A stretch of DNA of 64,000 nt from Acanthococcus lagerstroemiae (lineage: Eukaryota; Arthropoda; Insecta; Hemiptera; Eriococcidae): positions 48,497,497-48,561,496 of the forward strand of contig CM063107.1 of the NCBI GenBank assembly GCA_031841125.1, in the 5' to 3' direction. The translations under genes and the position numbers were made by a program. This document shows, piece by piece, positions 12,335-24,038 of the stretch. The notes beneath the pieces were generated by a model that made no database searches, had not been told where the DNA came from, and saw only the letters and a program-made list of their open reading frames with translations. How positions within the stretch are numbered: position 1 is the stretch's first letter; each line of letters opens with the position of its first letter.

Positions 12335-12664
12335 TCATCTGAACCTTTTTTTAGGTTGTCTGGTCGCCTTTGTAGGAGTCTCTGCCAGAATTGTGTAATA
12401 TTTTTTGCGCAGAAGTGGTTCTAGCAAGATCGCCTGATTTTTCGTAGGGTCCCGGGTCAAGCAATTTTTTGCCCATAAGGGGTCACTGAAATCTCGTTCA
12501 ACTTTTTCCCAATTAGATGTGTGGAGGGGGGCTATTAAAATTAGTGCGATCGATCCTTTTTTGATCTTTAAGATGGTGGTGGGTTCCTTGGAACGTTTGG
12601 CTGAGTCTTGCCTCCCAGGCGATACTGGCTGGAGTAGACATTTGAAACGATCTGTATTTCCCAC
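12335..12664 (-). pseudogene. ORF with LLEP-type repeat peptide (unknown)
   Basis: A 109-codon minus-strand frame. Its middle reads D-P-T-K-N-Q-A-I-LLEP-L-L-R-K-K-Y, which resembles V-P-A-K-K-G-Q-S-V-LLEP-P-V-C-K-Q-K-R in the opposite-strand frame at 12,920-13,261. The two segments are therefore probably inverted copies of one decayed repeat or coding unit. It is rich in Lys/Arg. Function unknown; it could also be a non-coding minisatellite that happens to stay open. Confidence 0.35.
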
Positions 12665-12919
12665 TAGGGCGGGATATCACAATCTTAGGAAAAGTAGTAA
12701 AACAAAACTGTTTTCGCCTCTGAAATTCTTAAGAGGTACCTCAGCTCTTATTTTTCATATCTAATATGGATGAAATCGTATTTAGTAGCAATTTTCCAAA
12801 GATGAGGCTGCGCTTTTGCATCTCCTCGATCGCCACCATTGTCATAGCTACTTGGAATTTGTCCGATGTTTCGGTGGTTTGATCTACAATAAAATATTCT
12901 TTTATTCGACGGTTTCAAC

Positions 12920-13261
12920 TTGAAGTACGTGTTAGTTGAGTGTTACTTTCCTATCTTCGATGATGTTATACCTTCAAGAGGTTCTGTTTTGTGCATACAA
13001 AACCAAAAGTTGCTTATACCCTGTGAAGCGGGTGAAAACGTTGGCACGACTTCGGCAGTGCCTCCGAAAAAGAGTCGCACTAGTTTGTTAGTGCCCGCCA
13101 AAAAAGGTCAGTCTGTGCTGCTGGAGCCCCCTGTGTGCAAACAAAAAAGGTCGCATGATTGTAGTAGGGCCACCAAAAACATATCAGAACGATTCACTGC
13201 GGCGCTTCAGGTGCAAAAGGAGGGTAACTTCTTTCCCCCCCTCCATAAAGAAGTCGGGTGA
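12920..13261 (+). pseudogene. ORF with tandem VPxKK/LLEP peptide units (unknown)
   Basis: A 113-codon frame. Its middle holds three or four imperfect units of about 11-13 residues: SAVPPKKSR, SLLVPAKKGQ, SVLLEPPVCKQKR and CSRATKN. They correspond to a minisatellite of roughly 33-36 bp units in the DNA. The related segment in inverse orientation is at 12,335-12,664. No domain is recognised. The basic, proline-rich units could be a structural or DNA-binding tail, or simply a translated minisatellite. Confidence 0.4.
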
Positions 13262-14514
13262 TTTAGTGGGATTCCCTATGTGAAACAAAATTTAGAAAAC
13301 GTTAATTAGGCCTGTGCGGATGTAAACTACATTGTTTTTCTCATTTTCTGATGAGCTGAGTCCAGAAGAGATATTTTGACAAAAAACTCAGTCAGCAAAT
13401 ATCCTTCACTGCTAATACTGTCGTATTGAAGGAGTGGGTAAATACACAGAGACGAAACTCGACTGTAAGTTTGGAGGAAGGTGGAGAAGAAAAATTTGCC
13501 GACAACTATTTTTTGAAAACTAAAAATTCGCCGACAAAATTTCTTTCTAAACTTGAAAATTTACCGATTTTTCAATCAAAATAATTTGTAATAAAAATAA
13601 AACAAATAAACAAATGTTCTTAGAAAATGAAAAATTCAAGTGAACAGTTTCAAAATTTGCCGTCTTTGAAATCATGAAGTGGGACCCCTCCCCTTCCCCT
13701 ATAGTTTCGTCCCTGCAAATGCAGATTGGAACCGTATCCCCAGAGCACCCACATTTGTGTACATGAGCATACCCTAGTCTGGGATGGTAAGCTGGAAGGA
13801 TGTTAGGAATTTTTGAGAGGAACACACAGCTTTCTTTACACATTGAAGGTGGTCGTTCTTTACTCTTGATGATTTTTTTTTCTGAATTTCCCCTGACTCG
13901 TCTCCTAAACTGGTTCCAATAAAATCAAGAAAAAAAACCTACAGAGTTTTAGGTCGATCGGATTAGGGAAATCCATGCCACAAGCGCCCTTTCGTTCTTG
14001 TGGGAAAAACACATGGAGTTTTGACTTTTGTTCTAGACTAAATTTCCTTCCTATATTTATCAGGACCAAAGCCCGTAAATTAAACAATAGAACATGTAAG
14101 GACCTCTCAAAAAATGCAGACACGGTGCAAAAATTGTCCGTCCAAGAAAATAAAAATCTGAAATATCTACTTATTTTCCTGACTGTCGCTGAAAATGCCG
14201 TCTCAACTGTACAAAAATAAACAACTCCTATTTGTTCGACTAATGTTCAGAATCCTGACTAACTGGACTGAAAACCGGACTAACATACTCGTAAAATGAC
14301 AACGCTGTACCAAAATTATGCGTGCATGTGAAAAGAGAAAATAAGTGCATGGACTGACGTTGAAAATGGCGATTCAGTGATATACAAAAACGTCTCATCT
14401 AAGCAAAATAGAAATAAAATGAATAAATGAACTTAATTATTTTTATGTTTTGCCGACTTACGTTGAAAATGTTGACTTGTGATACCAATGATTAAACAAG
14501 TAACTTCGCTACTC
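13262..14514. repeat. Unclassified repeat stretch
   Basis: No gene. Two features stand out. The segment 13,950-14,060 (GATCGGATTAGGGAAATC ... CTTGTGGGAAAAACACATGG) recurs in diverged form at 40,270-40,370 and 58,555-58,670. The segment 14,100-14,490 contains an internal imperfect duplication around GACTGACGTTGAAAATGGCG-like phrases spaced about 190 bp apart. Confidence 0.45.
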
Positions 14515-14973
14515 GAAGAGGGTCGGCAACGGCAACATCTTCAAACTGCGAAGCTTCAGACTGCATTCGCGCAGCTCTATCACTCTTAGTAAAATCAGGA
14601 AGGTACTCAGCAATCAAATCCTCCAACCAATTCAGGTGGCCTCTTTCAGGAAATTGTAATTCTTAATACGCTAAAGAACAAGAAAAAATTTTATACCGAT
14701 TCGAACAAAGAGTACAGCTTGAATAGGCATAACCAAAATTATCCACCAATGCTATCAACACTTGTTAACTGGCATCTTATTTTGAAAACATCTCAAGAAC
14801 ATTTTTGTTCGTCATAACTATGTACCTCAGCACTGACATAGAATGATCAAAAAACAGAAAAACAATCTACGGCAACTCATACATACAATCGCAACTCATG
14901 TATGTATACAATCGTAGGACTTTTATAATATCCTCGCGATATTCAATAGCAGGCTCCAAAATTTTGTGTTGTA

Positions 14974-15918
14974 GAGTAAGACGGGGTAATCGCGGTCACG
15001 AGGTAATAACGGTCACCTACTTTTCACAGATAGGAAGATAGGTAAAACGTTCGAATCAGTGGAAGGACACAGAAGAACATGAGAATATTTGGTGATAACA
15101 CGGTCAAGTTGGTGTAAGAATTTTTTCGCTTTATATTGCAAATTATCCTGTTTTTGAGTCTCGCTTCTAATTTATCTAATTTTTCATTTACGGTAAGTAC
15201 TAATGGAATATTTAATTATTAAAAAAACTTTCAATATGTATAGGAAGGAAAAAATGTCTACTTTCTAATGGTGCAGGAGTTTTTATAAAGTTTCAATTCT
15301 ATTTCGTGAAAACATGAACATAACTATCCTAAAGTCACTCTTATCAGCTGTGGAGTAATTCCAGTCAATACAAACTTACGAATTTTTACATGTCAGATGG
15401 TTCATAATTATATTAAAAAAACTCAAAAAGGTAACTGGAGCGCAGACCAATTACAAAACGCACTGAAAGCAATGTAGAAAACAGGTAAAGATGGAGAATA
15501 GTGGTTTCGTTGTACCCGTCCAAAATGCGGTCATTGGACACATCATGAATGTTCTGGATATGATACAGCCGAAAAATATTCTTGTGATCATCATTATTAA
15601 TTCGAATGAATAAAATATGTTTTCTAGCAATTTTGTAATGGTTATTTATGTGCTGATTAAAAAAAAAACTTATACGTATATAAATATAAAAATTATTGAC
15701 TGGTATTACCCCACCAGTGGGGCAATCCTGGTCAAATGACTATTTTTAGTTTTTAATTCATAACTTATTACCAAAATTATGTAATTCAGGAAGTGACCAT
15801 ATCATCTGAAAGTAGACAGTTCAGGGTATCTGATAGCCCAAACAGAAACTGAATCGGATGAGTGATGCAATTTTTATAGCCATTCTCCCTTAAGTGACCG
15901 CGATTACCCCCCTTACCC
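14974..15918 (+). mobile_element. Pogo/Tigger mini-element with internal deletion
   Basis: The left end is GAGTAAGACGGGGTAATCGC; the right end, read inward, is GGGTAAGGGGGGTAATCGC. Both continue GGTCAC. The ends are flanked by TA at 14,972-14,973 and 15,919-15,920, as expected of pogo-type elements. It is 945 bp long, which is too short for a full transposase. The interior holds the fused coding remnant described in the next entry. It is inserted inside the GGGTCGGC-ended element. Confidence 0.85.
15397..15600 (+). pseudogene. Tigger transposase remnant: HTH fused to PHD-like finger
   Basis: The frame starts at the ATG at 15,397 and ends with the stop at 15,598-15,600; two in-frame TAG codons interrupt it. 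Residues 1-26 (M-V-x-N-Y, then GNWSADQLQNALKAM) match the start of the psq-type helix-turn-helix in Tigger/pogo transposases. After the second stop it reads WFRCTRPKCGHWTHHEC, then Y-S-C-D-H-H. This has the Cys/His spacing of the PHD-like finger at the far C-terminus of some Tigger proteins. The whole DDE catalytic core between them is missing. The joined reading frame is best explained by an internal deletion in the autonomous parent. Inactive. Confidence 0.8.
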
Positions 15919-16841
15919 TACTATTTATCCTAAATGCTTCTTGGAATATATCCAGTTCTGCTTCTGGCGTTTTCCGATCAACGTTTATAAACTTTCTGTG
16001 CATCCCGTAGTAAGGTTCTATCCTGTACTTCTTCACTATATATAGTTGATTATTCATTTGCTACTCGCTTATTTGCTACTCATTCATGTGCTATTAGTTC
16101 ACTGGCTGCATCGCATATTCCCTCAATCGCCACAGTGGGGAACGTCGTGGTTTCTCCTTCAGGTGGAAACAGCCACAAAGGTAAAAAGCTTCACCGTTCG
16201 AAACCTGAAACAGAATACCAAAATTACTATTAATATTCTTTCATCATCAGCGTCTTTTACATTAGCGACCAAGTCGCAACGAACTGAGTTGCTGGCGAAG
16301 TTGAGCGAATAGCGACTGACGTCCAGTCATTCATACTGAAATACGCTCGTCGCGCGAATATAGAGTAAATAATTCTGTGTTTTTACATTTAAAATTCGCA
16401 AGACCGCAACAAGTAAACAATCGTTTAAACTAGTGACTTGCACGCTGCGACTAGTGAACGACTTGCGAATTGGTCTCAAAAGTTGAACTGGTCCAAACTT
16501 CAAGCGGCTCAGCAACTCGCACGTTCATACAAGCGTGTACATTGAAAATGACGCTCGCCATAGATAACAGATTATTATATCTCGCACAGTAATGACTGAT
16601 GAAGAACAAGATCAGTGAGCTCGAAACTAAAGCGCCAATGAACTGATCTGTGACTCAGATCCGCTCAGGTCAACACATCTGAAACGACGCACCACTGAAC
16701 GGAACTGAACTGGAAGTCTTTCACTTCAGTGATGTCATGAGCATACTGGTGAAGAAAAAAAGCGATTGCAATAGGCTCGGCCTAAAAATGGAACACTAGT
16801 GTAAAATGTTAAATAGTCGAATTTACCGAAAAAGGCTGACC

Positions 16842-17071
16842 CCGATGATTCGTTGTGGGTATCACCCTTCCCCCTTGCTTCAGCCCTGCAGTAATTCATT
16901 AGGGTACCACCCCATCCCCTTTTCCTCCATCGATGCCCTCGGTTTTCGTCAGTTGTCCGATGATTCGTTGTGGGTATCACCCTTCCCTCTTGCTTCAGCC
17001 CTGCAGTAATTCATTGGGGTACCACCCCTTCACCTTTTCCGCCATCGATGCCCTCGGTTTTCGTCAGTTGT
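16842..17071. repeat. 115 bp tandem duplication (two copies)
   Basis: The unit beginning CCGATGATTCGTTGTGGGTA starts at 16,842 and again at 16,957, and extends to GGTTTTCGTCAGTTGT. The copies differ at a handful of sites. Overlapping ORFs here are products of the duplication. Confidence 0.85.
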
Positions 17072-18955
17072 ATTGTCAGATCTTTATCAAATTTGAGTAC
17101 GTTGATCGTTTAAGGGAGAAGCTCTTCAGAAACTTCTTTTGATTACCCTTACCAATGGAAACTCTACTGCTTGAAGTCTTTTCTAAAGCCAATAACGCAC
17201 AAGAAAGGCTTTTCCAAATGTGGTCAAAAGAATGGCAATGCATTAGCGAGTAATATTAATTCGTAAAAATTCAACAAAAACTAAAGAGAGAAAGGAAAAA
17301 GCATTGGGTTTTATGTTGAGGCAAAAAATGAGTGAGTGGCCGAGCAAATTAAAGCCAGAATTTGAAACGGTGACAATTTTAAATTTACTTAATACCGTTC
17401 CGAACGATTGCCCTTGTGTACCCCAGGCAGTCAGTGTGACAAAAACACACTCACGCATACACACACACAAAAGCAAATCAGACCGATTCATTTTTGTTTG
17501 TCTGGGTTTCCCAGAAGGAAATGAAATAAAAATCGAATTTCGAATAATTCAGTTTCGGGCCTTAAATATTTACATTCTTTGTTCTCCGCATTTTTTTTCT
17601 ATTTTTTAGCACGTGCGATACCATACAGCGATTTTCCTTCGACATTTTGTTGCGGCCAAAAGGATTATAATGCTTTACGCCGTATCAAAGTGATAAGATA
17701 ACGAACACGGCTTTGCTTTTAAATAAAATTCTAACCTGATAGAAATACCTGCAACCCTGTATACAGGCTGCGAGGTGTACGACCAGGACTTTCAAATTTA
17801 TCGTTGGCTCACAAAAGATTTTCCGATGAATCGTTTCTGTAAAAAATAATGTAATGCACTACGGTTCTTTGATGTCGATGTAATTTTTCAAACCGAATCT
17901 CTCATTTTGTACTCTTCCTCTTTGTCGTGTTGAAAGTGCAAACATGCAGTCCACGAATAGAGCGAATTCGCCCGTCAAAACGAATCTCAGCTACGGCGAA
18001 TATTTCGTGCTCAAATGATTTTCCATCCCAGCGAATTCAGAATCTGAAGTATTTCGAACTTCGACAACGTCGACCGGTATAAATTTTTCTCCATTTCAGA
18101 TAATCATTCGGCTGCGTTACAGTGGCTACGAAAATGTTTCGATGAATTTGAATGAAGGCACCAACTGATTCATTTTATTCACATTTAAAATAAGAAATTG
18201 ATATTAAAACTGAACGAGTGTACGCCATTGGTATTGTTCTGTTCATCAATCTTGACAGTACGCTCATCATTCGCTACCTATACAGTTCTTTGACGTTGAA
18301 ATGAAATGATTTGTAGAGTTTGAAACTGCTATAGAAAGATATTGACGATGATAAAATAACGCTTGCTGGCTTGCTTACAACTTCTCGCTTTTGTTTTCAA
18401 AATCGAATCGAAATTTCCAAACCTATATTATGTATGATATTCGGTAATCATACTTCAAGCGGTGCTGAGAATGTATTTCTCTCTATTTGTGTTTCCAACC
18501 AGCCTTTAGGTATGCCTGATACCCTGATAGTCGGGAAATGTGAGAACAAATTCTCTATCCTCTCGAGGGATACCCTGTACCATGTAAGATCCTCCGGGGT
18601 CTTGGCGAGCAGATCGGTAAGATGACATACTAAGCGTGAGTTACGCAGCTACCATGTTGATTTAGTTGGTTATAAGCAGTGACACCCCCTTCCACAATAA
18701 ATCTTCGGAGTCGGAATTTTTCGTAAGTCTTCAAGCTTTTGACAACATTTAGCTGACATTTTGGACATTCGTCAGAAAAATATAAAAGTCGGTGAGCTTT
18801 CATTTTGTCTTTGCTTGCACATGAAAAATGTTTGTATTGGCTACTGGGTTCATATTTCCGACCTATTTTCATCCTCCCCGATGCCGATAGAGCTCGCAAC
18901 GCGCCTGGTTCCAAACCTGGAAAACTTCAATTTGAAATTTTTCATCTTCGTCATG
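17072..18955. other. No recognised feature
   Basis: AT-rich sequence with a short CA-rich run near 17,455-17,470. ORFs at 17,304-17,609, 18,371-18,625 and 18,761-19,060 show no domain I recognise. The last part may belong to the upstream side of the decayed LINE that becomes recognisable near 18,980. Confidence 0.4.
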
Positions 18956-18959
18956 CTTG

Positions 18960-20335
18960 GTTCTTGTGATAGAAAGGAATGGGAAGGGAGTGATTCCAGT
19001 ATCACTGAAAACTTTCCCAGGATACCTCTCGAAGATAAAATTGAGAGCCAAGGACGATGACATACGTCGATGCCGAAGGCCACCAGGTGCAGGAGAGTAT
19101 CTTAGCCGAAGTCCTATCGGGTTCGGTCCTCGGATTCATGCTGTGGAACGTCGGCTCACCGTACTCAGGGAGCCTATTTGTTTTGTTGACGATATCCTGT
19201 AACTGGTTCAAGGAGAAACAGAACGGGAAAGTTCGCAGCAGGTCCTTAGCTAGCGTTGAACTGATTACCTGTTGGATACAGGCAAACGGACTACAGGTGA
19301 CAGCCTAGAAGACTGAAGCAGTCTTATTCCACGGATGGGAACATGGGAGCCTACTTGCGCTTGACCTAGCGGTACTCGGTGAGTCAGTACCCCTCCTGCT
19401 CAGAATGTTGTACCTAGGGATGACGGTGGACGGTCAGTTGAGCTGGAAACCGCATCTCTAAAGGCGTCACAAAAGACCGAGAAGGTACAGAGGCTGCTAC
19501 AACAGCTAATGTCGAATACGTCGACTATACTCGGCAGTCATACGCTAGGTTCTTCTCTGTGGTGCTCCCAACTGGGCGCTGGTTGCTTTTCGCAGAAATA
19601 GAGAAGAAAGAAGGATCCAGTACGTTAAGGCACTGGGCATCAGCAGCGCTTACTGGGCGCTTGTTCTGGGGAGAGCGCCATGCTGTATCAGTGCTTTCAG
19701 AAACTCCCACCGGCGAATCGCAAGAAGAAAGGAGTGAAGCAGAAAATAGAGGAAGAGGTCCGGCGGCAGATGATGTCAGAATGGGCGATCTGCCTTCAAA
19801 AGCTTACCAACAGCTACTGGACAATGAAACTAGTACGAGAGTCGATCCATGGCTGGTGGCGACACGGTGCGCTGACATTCCATCTAACATGCTCGCCGGG
19901 AATGGGTGTTTCAACGAGTATCTGAATCGTTGATTCAAAGAACCCAGCCGAAGTCGATGATGCTCAGCCCTTCGTCTTCAACTGCAGTACGTGAGACGGT
20001 CCACAGGAAGTCGCATCACCCCAGAGACACTAGTGAAGGTGATGCTGACCAGTACGCAGAGCTGGGCAGCGGTAGCAAGATTTATCGACCAGGTGACACG
20101 GTCTAAAGAGGACGCTGAATGTAAGAGACAACAACCTGTAGCTTGCCGCACTACCTCGCACTACCTACATCGTACGCAGTAGGTCGTAGCGAGCGATTGA
20201 GCTCCCCCTCCCCTAGGACAAAGCCAGCACTAGGGCGCAGTCTTGTTGCCACGCCTGAGAAGAATGTTGAAAGGTGATACCAAGTCGTGATGACAACATG
20301 CAAGAATAAGAAAGGGGGAAACAAGCAGCTTTGTT
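18960..20335 (+). mobile_element. Decayed R1-clade LINE (RT and C-terminus)
   Basis: Plus-strand remnants appear in order through several frames. First SGSVLGFMLWNVG, the fingerprint of the RT block G-V-P-Q-G-S-V-L-G-P-x-L-W-N, at 19,114-19,152. Then CFVDDIL, a decayed Y-A-D-D active site, near 19,175-19,200. Then K-T-E-A-V-L-F-H and a Y-L-G-M-T-V-D-G-Q-L-S-W-K thumb motif near 19,310-19,455. Finally a C-terminal G-x-G-C-F-N-E-Y-L-N-R block near 19,900. Frameshifts and stops separate all of these. The same protein layout occurs in the better-preserved element at 50.7-53.1 kb. The tail after about 20,110 is non-coding and probably 3' UTR. Confidence 0.75.
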
Positions 20336-20522
20336 ACCCGAGGAGAGTCGGCTGGACTATTCAAAGTCAGTTCAAAGCTTCAAACTGCGGAGCTACAGAC
20401 TGTAGTCACGCAGCAAAGATCGAGATGAGTAAGTGAAGAGTCTCATTCTCAACGATTCCTGAAAATACACGTTTCTTTCTGGCATATATTTGTTTTATCC
20501 CAGAGATCTTGGTACTCTACCT

Positions 20523-20739
20523 CTTTTCTAATTTTGCTCTCAACCCGACCCTTTGAATCTGCCCTTTCGAGCATTACCTCAGAGACGTCGGGGAGGTCTG
20601 TTCGGGCTGTCTTATAGCCCTCTTCACTTCTTGCCGAAAATCCGGCCTAGGTCGAAATGTAGCAAGTTGCTACGTGGGCTCGAACCCGGGACCTCCGGAT
20701 TCCGAGACCAGCGTGCTATCCACTTGGCAAACAAGACCC
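20523..20739 (-). mobile_element. tRNA-derived SINE, copy 1
   Basis: Read on the minus strand it begins with a tRNA-like head. The pol III A-box region is GCCAAGTGGATAGC and the B box GGTTCGAGCCC (20,676-20,686 on the plus strand). A shared body follows (CCGGATTTTCGGC hairpin, GAGGGCTA, AATGCTCGAAAGGGC). It is flanked by a 15 bp target duplication, CTTGGTACTCTACCT, at 20,508-20,522 and 20,740-20,754, which is strong evidence of LINE-type retroposition. It is inserted in the GGGTCGGC-ended element. Confidence 0.92.
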
Positions 20740-21590
20740 CTTGGTACTCTACCTGCTTTTTAGTTTGAAAGCTTCAACAGTTCTTCTATATTATTTAATT
20801 CAACTAATTCAGGTGGCATTTTTGGAAGTCGTAATTCATCATGCGCTAAAGACAAAGGTGGCATTTTATTTCAATTCAAATAAAGTTTACAATTTGAACA
20901 AGCACAACCACGATTATCACCAGTACTATCAAAACTTGTTAATGGGCTTGCAGTTTTGAGAACATTAGAAGTACATTTGTTCCTTATAACCTTTGTTACT
21001 CATAATTGACATAGAACCATCGAAAAATAATCCACTGCAACTTACTCATACAATAGGTCATTTTTTAATTGTTCATGCTGACATTTCCTTAGTTCTTTTC
21101 GTTTTGCTTGATGAATTTGGAGTCGTTGTTGCAGTATTTCTCCTCGATGCTTCTTGTAATATACACAGTTCTGCTCCTGGAGTTCTGATCTACTCTGTGT
21201 GTGCATCATGTAGTAAGGTTTTATCCTGTACTTGTTCATTTGCTATTAGCTTATTTGCTACGTGTTCATATGCTGTTAGTTCACTTGCTGCATCGCATAG
21301 TCCCACAATCGGCACAGAGGGGAACGTCGTTGTTTCGTCTTCTGGTGAAGACAGCCACAACGCTAAAGGCTTCATCGCTCGAAACCTGAAACAGCATACC
21401 AAAATTACCATTAATACTTTCATCACATTTATGAGACATAATTCATATTGCATTATTCCATGGAAAATTTACTGGTAAGAGTACCACAGAAATAGATATC
21501 TCAAAGGAATATGTTTCACTTGATCCAGATCACTGAACTGAGCTGTGATTGAATTGGGAAGAAATGAAGAAAAAATTAGTGATTGCAATG

Positions 21591-21805
21591 GGTCTAGCTG
21601 GCCGAGTGGATAGTGCGCTGGTCTCGGAATCCGGAGGTCCCGGGTTCGAGCCCACGTAGCAACTCGCGAGATTTCGACCTAGGCCGGTTTTTCGGCCAGT
21701 AGGGAAGAGGGCTAGACAGCTCTAACAGCCTCCCCGACGTCTCTAAAGTAATGCTCGAAAGGGCGGATTCCCGGGTTTGGGTTGAGAGCAAATTGGAAAA
21801 AGAGA
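21591..21805 (+). mobile_element. tRNA-derived SINE, copy 2
   Basis: Same family as 20,523-20,739. The A box is TGGCCGAGTGG at 21,599-21,609 and the B box GGTTCGAGCCC at 21,643-21,653. The tRNA part carries CTCGGAA where an anticodon loop would lie. The body includes GCCGGTTTTTCGGCC and AATGCTCGAAAGGGC. It is inserted a few bases before the right end of the same host element, in the opposite orientation to copy 1. No clear target duplication was seen. Confidence 0.88.
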
Positions 21806-21827
21806 TTCGGATACTCGTAGCCGACCT

Positions 21828-23640
21828 AAAAAAGAGAGAGTTGAGTTTATACTAGTATCACTTCTCTGCAGCAGTGAATCGGGACAATTTTGGTTTCAGA
21901 AAATTCGTGGAGACCAAGTGAGCTGCACACGTCACAGTGTTTGAGGCAACGAGTAGTCGCCATTTACGTGATGTTGAATACTCGTGTCGCTCGTATTCGC
22001 ACACAAATGCGAGTATTTTGCCAGATTCTTTTTGTATACTCGTGAATAACTGTCAAGAAACGAGACGGAGACTTGTCGTAATTGTATGTGTATGTATACG
22101 CTCGACATTTATAGCTATTATTCGAGCATCGACTGGCTGGGCATTCATTCGGTCTGGGGTTTGTTCGGCAAACCCGTGTGCAAACACATACGCATACGAA
22201 TTACTCGATACCCGAACAACCCTTTTATTGGCGAAAGAAAACACTGGCACTGTCGTACACGGTTTGCAGTGCCACTCGAGCGGACGTGGGCACGGTGCTG
22301 AGAGAGAAATTATGGCAGTCTCGAAGTAGCGAATATCAACTGGCGGCTGTCGAGTCTAATCGTTCGATGATGTCGAGTGCGATTTCAAATTTCACGTAGG
22401 AACGGTTATTCGAACGTCAACACCATTCGCCCTAATTAATGGGTCTTGTATGGTAATAGGAATGCGCCCCGGGGCAGTCGATAATTTCGGCAGCACCGAA
22501 AAACCACCAGTCGACCAGTCTGGCTAGAATTGGTTTTACGGCTGGAACGAACGTTCGGAAAATGAAATTATCAGCGGCGACCTTGTACTGACGATTTTCG
22601 ATTAATCTGGAAAGGCTGTTAATCGGCGAGAGGGTTTCGACGTTGATGCGGGATGATGAGTAGCGACAGAATTTGGTACCCGCGAGAGAAGCCAAAGATG
22701 GAGGATTTTTGTAACGACATTTTTCTGCGTTCGCTCTGAGTCTCTCGCTCGTGTCGACTTTCGTTGCCACCTTCCCCTCGTATTATATCTTCTTTCTTTT
22801 AGTTGATTTCTAAAATCAGCTATTGGAATGCAGAATGAACTGTAGAGAGCGCTCGTGGAGCAAAACGCGCTGTTTACGCACGCATCAGTACTAACGAGAG
22901 CAAGGATCAACTTCGGTTTACGAACATTTCAGTGGCTATTTTGCTCTGATTGTCACATTATTCATAGTCTGTGACGTAGTGAATTAATTTCAATTAACGG
23001 TTCTCCCGGATCAACTTTGAGTTTACAGAAATCGCCTTCAGATGTCAGCCACTTCTACATATTGTCACCAATACCGGCAGTGGAAGTCGGGGTACACGTT
23101 TCTCGACGTTTACAAAAGAAAACAAATATCACTAGTTTCAGGGCGGCCACTTGGTCACTTTTTCAAACTTTTGTCATCTTAGGTCACCTTTCTAAAATGT
23201 GGTCGCTAGTCACTTTTTATGTAAGAAGTCACCTTTTTTATTTAAATTCTTCCAAAGAATTCTAAAAATCAAAACAGTTTGAAGCCAGCGTATTGAACAT
23301 TTTCAAAGGATGATAAATTAGAATCGAAGTAGTATTTAGTAAAGCGCTCTCTATCAAAAACTGTCCCAACTACTGATTAGTAGTATGTAGGACAATAGCG
23401 CAGTATGTACTGTACTAACCGCTAGGGCTCTAAAATACATTGGTATTATTTTACAGGGGAAAATGAAAAAAAAAATGGATGATAAATTTGATAAATTGAT
23501 GATTTAAAAAGATTCGTGTATAATTTGAACTTTTATTTAAAAAAAATTATTCTAAATTATTAAATTCAAAACCAAAACCATTTGTTCGAATTTCTTGAAT
23601 TTGAAACAGAAACAATCATTCGAAATTTTTGAATCCAGAT
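21828..23640. other. No recognised feature
   Basis: No supportable gene. CAGGGCGGCCACTTGGTCAC at 23,138 resembles one end of a hAT-type element, but no partner end was found. Short ORFs at 22,050-22,910 lack motifs. Confidence 0.4.
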
Positions 23641-23647
23641 AATTACA

Positions 23648-24038
23648 ATTGAGGAGCGTTTTTTCAAAACAGCTCAAGTCCATTTAGGGCAAAAATGAGA
23701 CAAACGCGCTATCTGGTGGAGAAATATGTGACGCTTCACTTGGGAGCACAAAAATGTCAGAATAACTTTTAGAGGAAGTGTCGGAAGCCAAAAAAGGAAA
23801 AATATCCAAAATGCATTAAGTCCACAGATGCTGAAGTTGGTGGCGTCATATCTCTGTTATTAGCGCATAGCTGGTACGAAACTTCGACCTACTTATTATA
23901 TTCCAGTATATGTTTGAGTATGCAACAAGGGTGTCATCTGCGTCGGAACTATTGTAGGTAACACAGGAAACAGTTATTTGCTTCTGCTATAAAATCGCTT
24001 TTTTGAACTTAAGCCGTTTTGGAAAAAAGCTCCTCAAT
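23648..24038. mobile_element. MITE with ATTGAGGAGC terminal repeats
   Basis: The left end is ATTGAGGAGCGTTTTTTCAA and the inverted right end ATTGAGGAGCTTTTTTCCAA. Both then run through AAAC(A/G)GCT(C/T)AAGT. TACA flanks both sides (23,644-23,647 and 24,039-24,042), a possible 4 bp target duplication. It is 391 bp long and non-coding. A related TIR pair bounds 59,242-60,230. Confidence 0.75.

Larger units (their letters stand above)
14515..16783. mobile_element. GGGTCGGC-ended element, copy 1 (interrupted)
   Basis: It starts GAAGAGGGTCGGC at 14,515 and ends GCTCGGCCT near 16,783, a decayed version of the end GTAGCCGACCC seen in the copies at 20.3 and 31.6 kb. It shares long blocks with the 20.3 kb copy: 14,530-14,840 matches 20,375-21,030, and 15,950-16,260 matches 21,165-21,425, including TGGGGAACGTCGT(G/T)GTTTC-like text. 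A pogo mini-element (14,974-15,918) sits inside. Read antisense, both copies keep a short peptide K-Y-R-I-(E/K)-P-Y-Y-x-M-H, so the family may derive from a coding transposon. Superfamily unknown. Confidence 0.65.
20340..21827. mobile_element. GGGTCGGC-ended element, copy 2 (two SINE hits)
   Basis: It begins GAGGAGAGTCGGCT and ends CTCGTAGCCGACCT. It matches copy 1 over long blocks (21,165-21,425 against 15,950-16,260) and copy 3 at its 5' block (GCTTCAAACTGCG) and 3' block (GTGATTGCAATGGG). Two SINEs interrupt it, at 20,523-20,739 and about 21,591-21,805. The 161-codon ORF at 20,993-21,478 lies in the element; the antisense frames, with K-Y-R-I-K-P-Y-Y-M-M-H, look more like the conserved reading. 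No domain is recognised. Confidence 0.7.

Noticed and set aside
20641..20720. tRNA-like sequences at 20.7, 21.6 and 40.0 kb as real tRNA genes
   Set aside because: The acceptor stem does not close, the anticodon arm is imperfect, and all three share a long non-tRNA body, so they are SINEs.
20993..21478. 161-codon plus-strand ORF, the third longest open frame
   Set aside because: It lies inside the GGGTCGGC-ended element, has Cys/Ser-rich low-complexity content and no domain. The antisense reading is the one conserved between copies.
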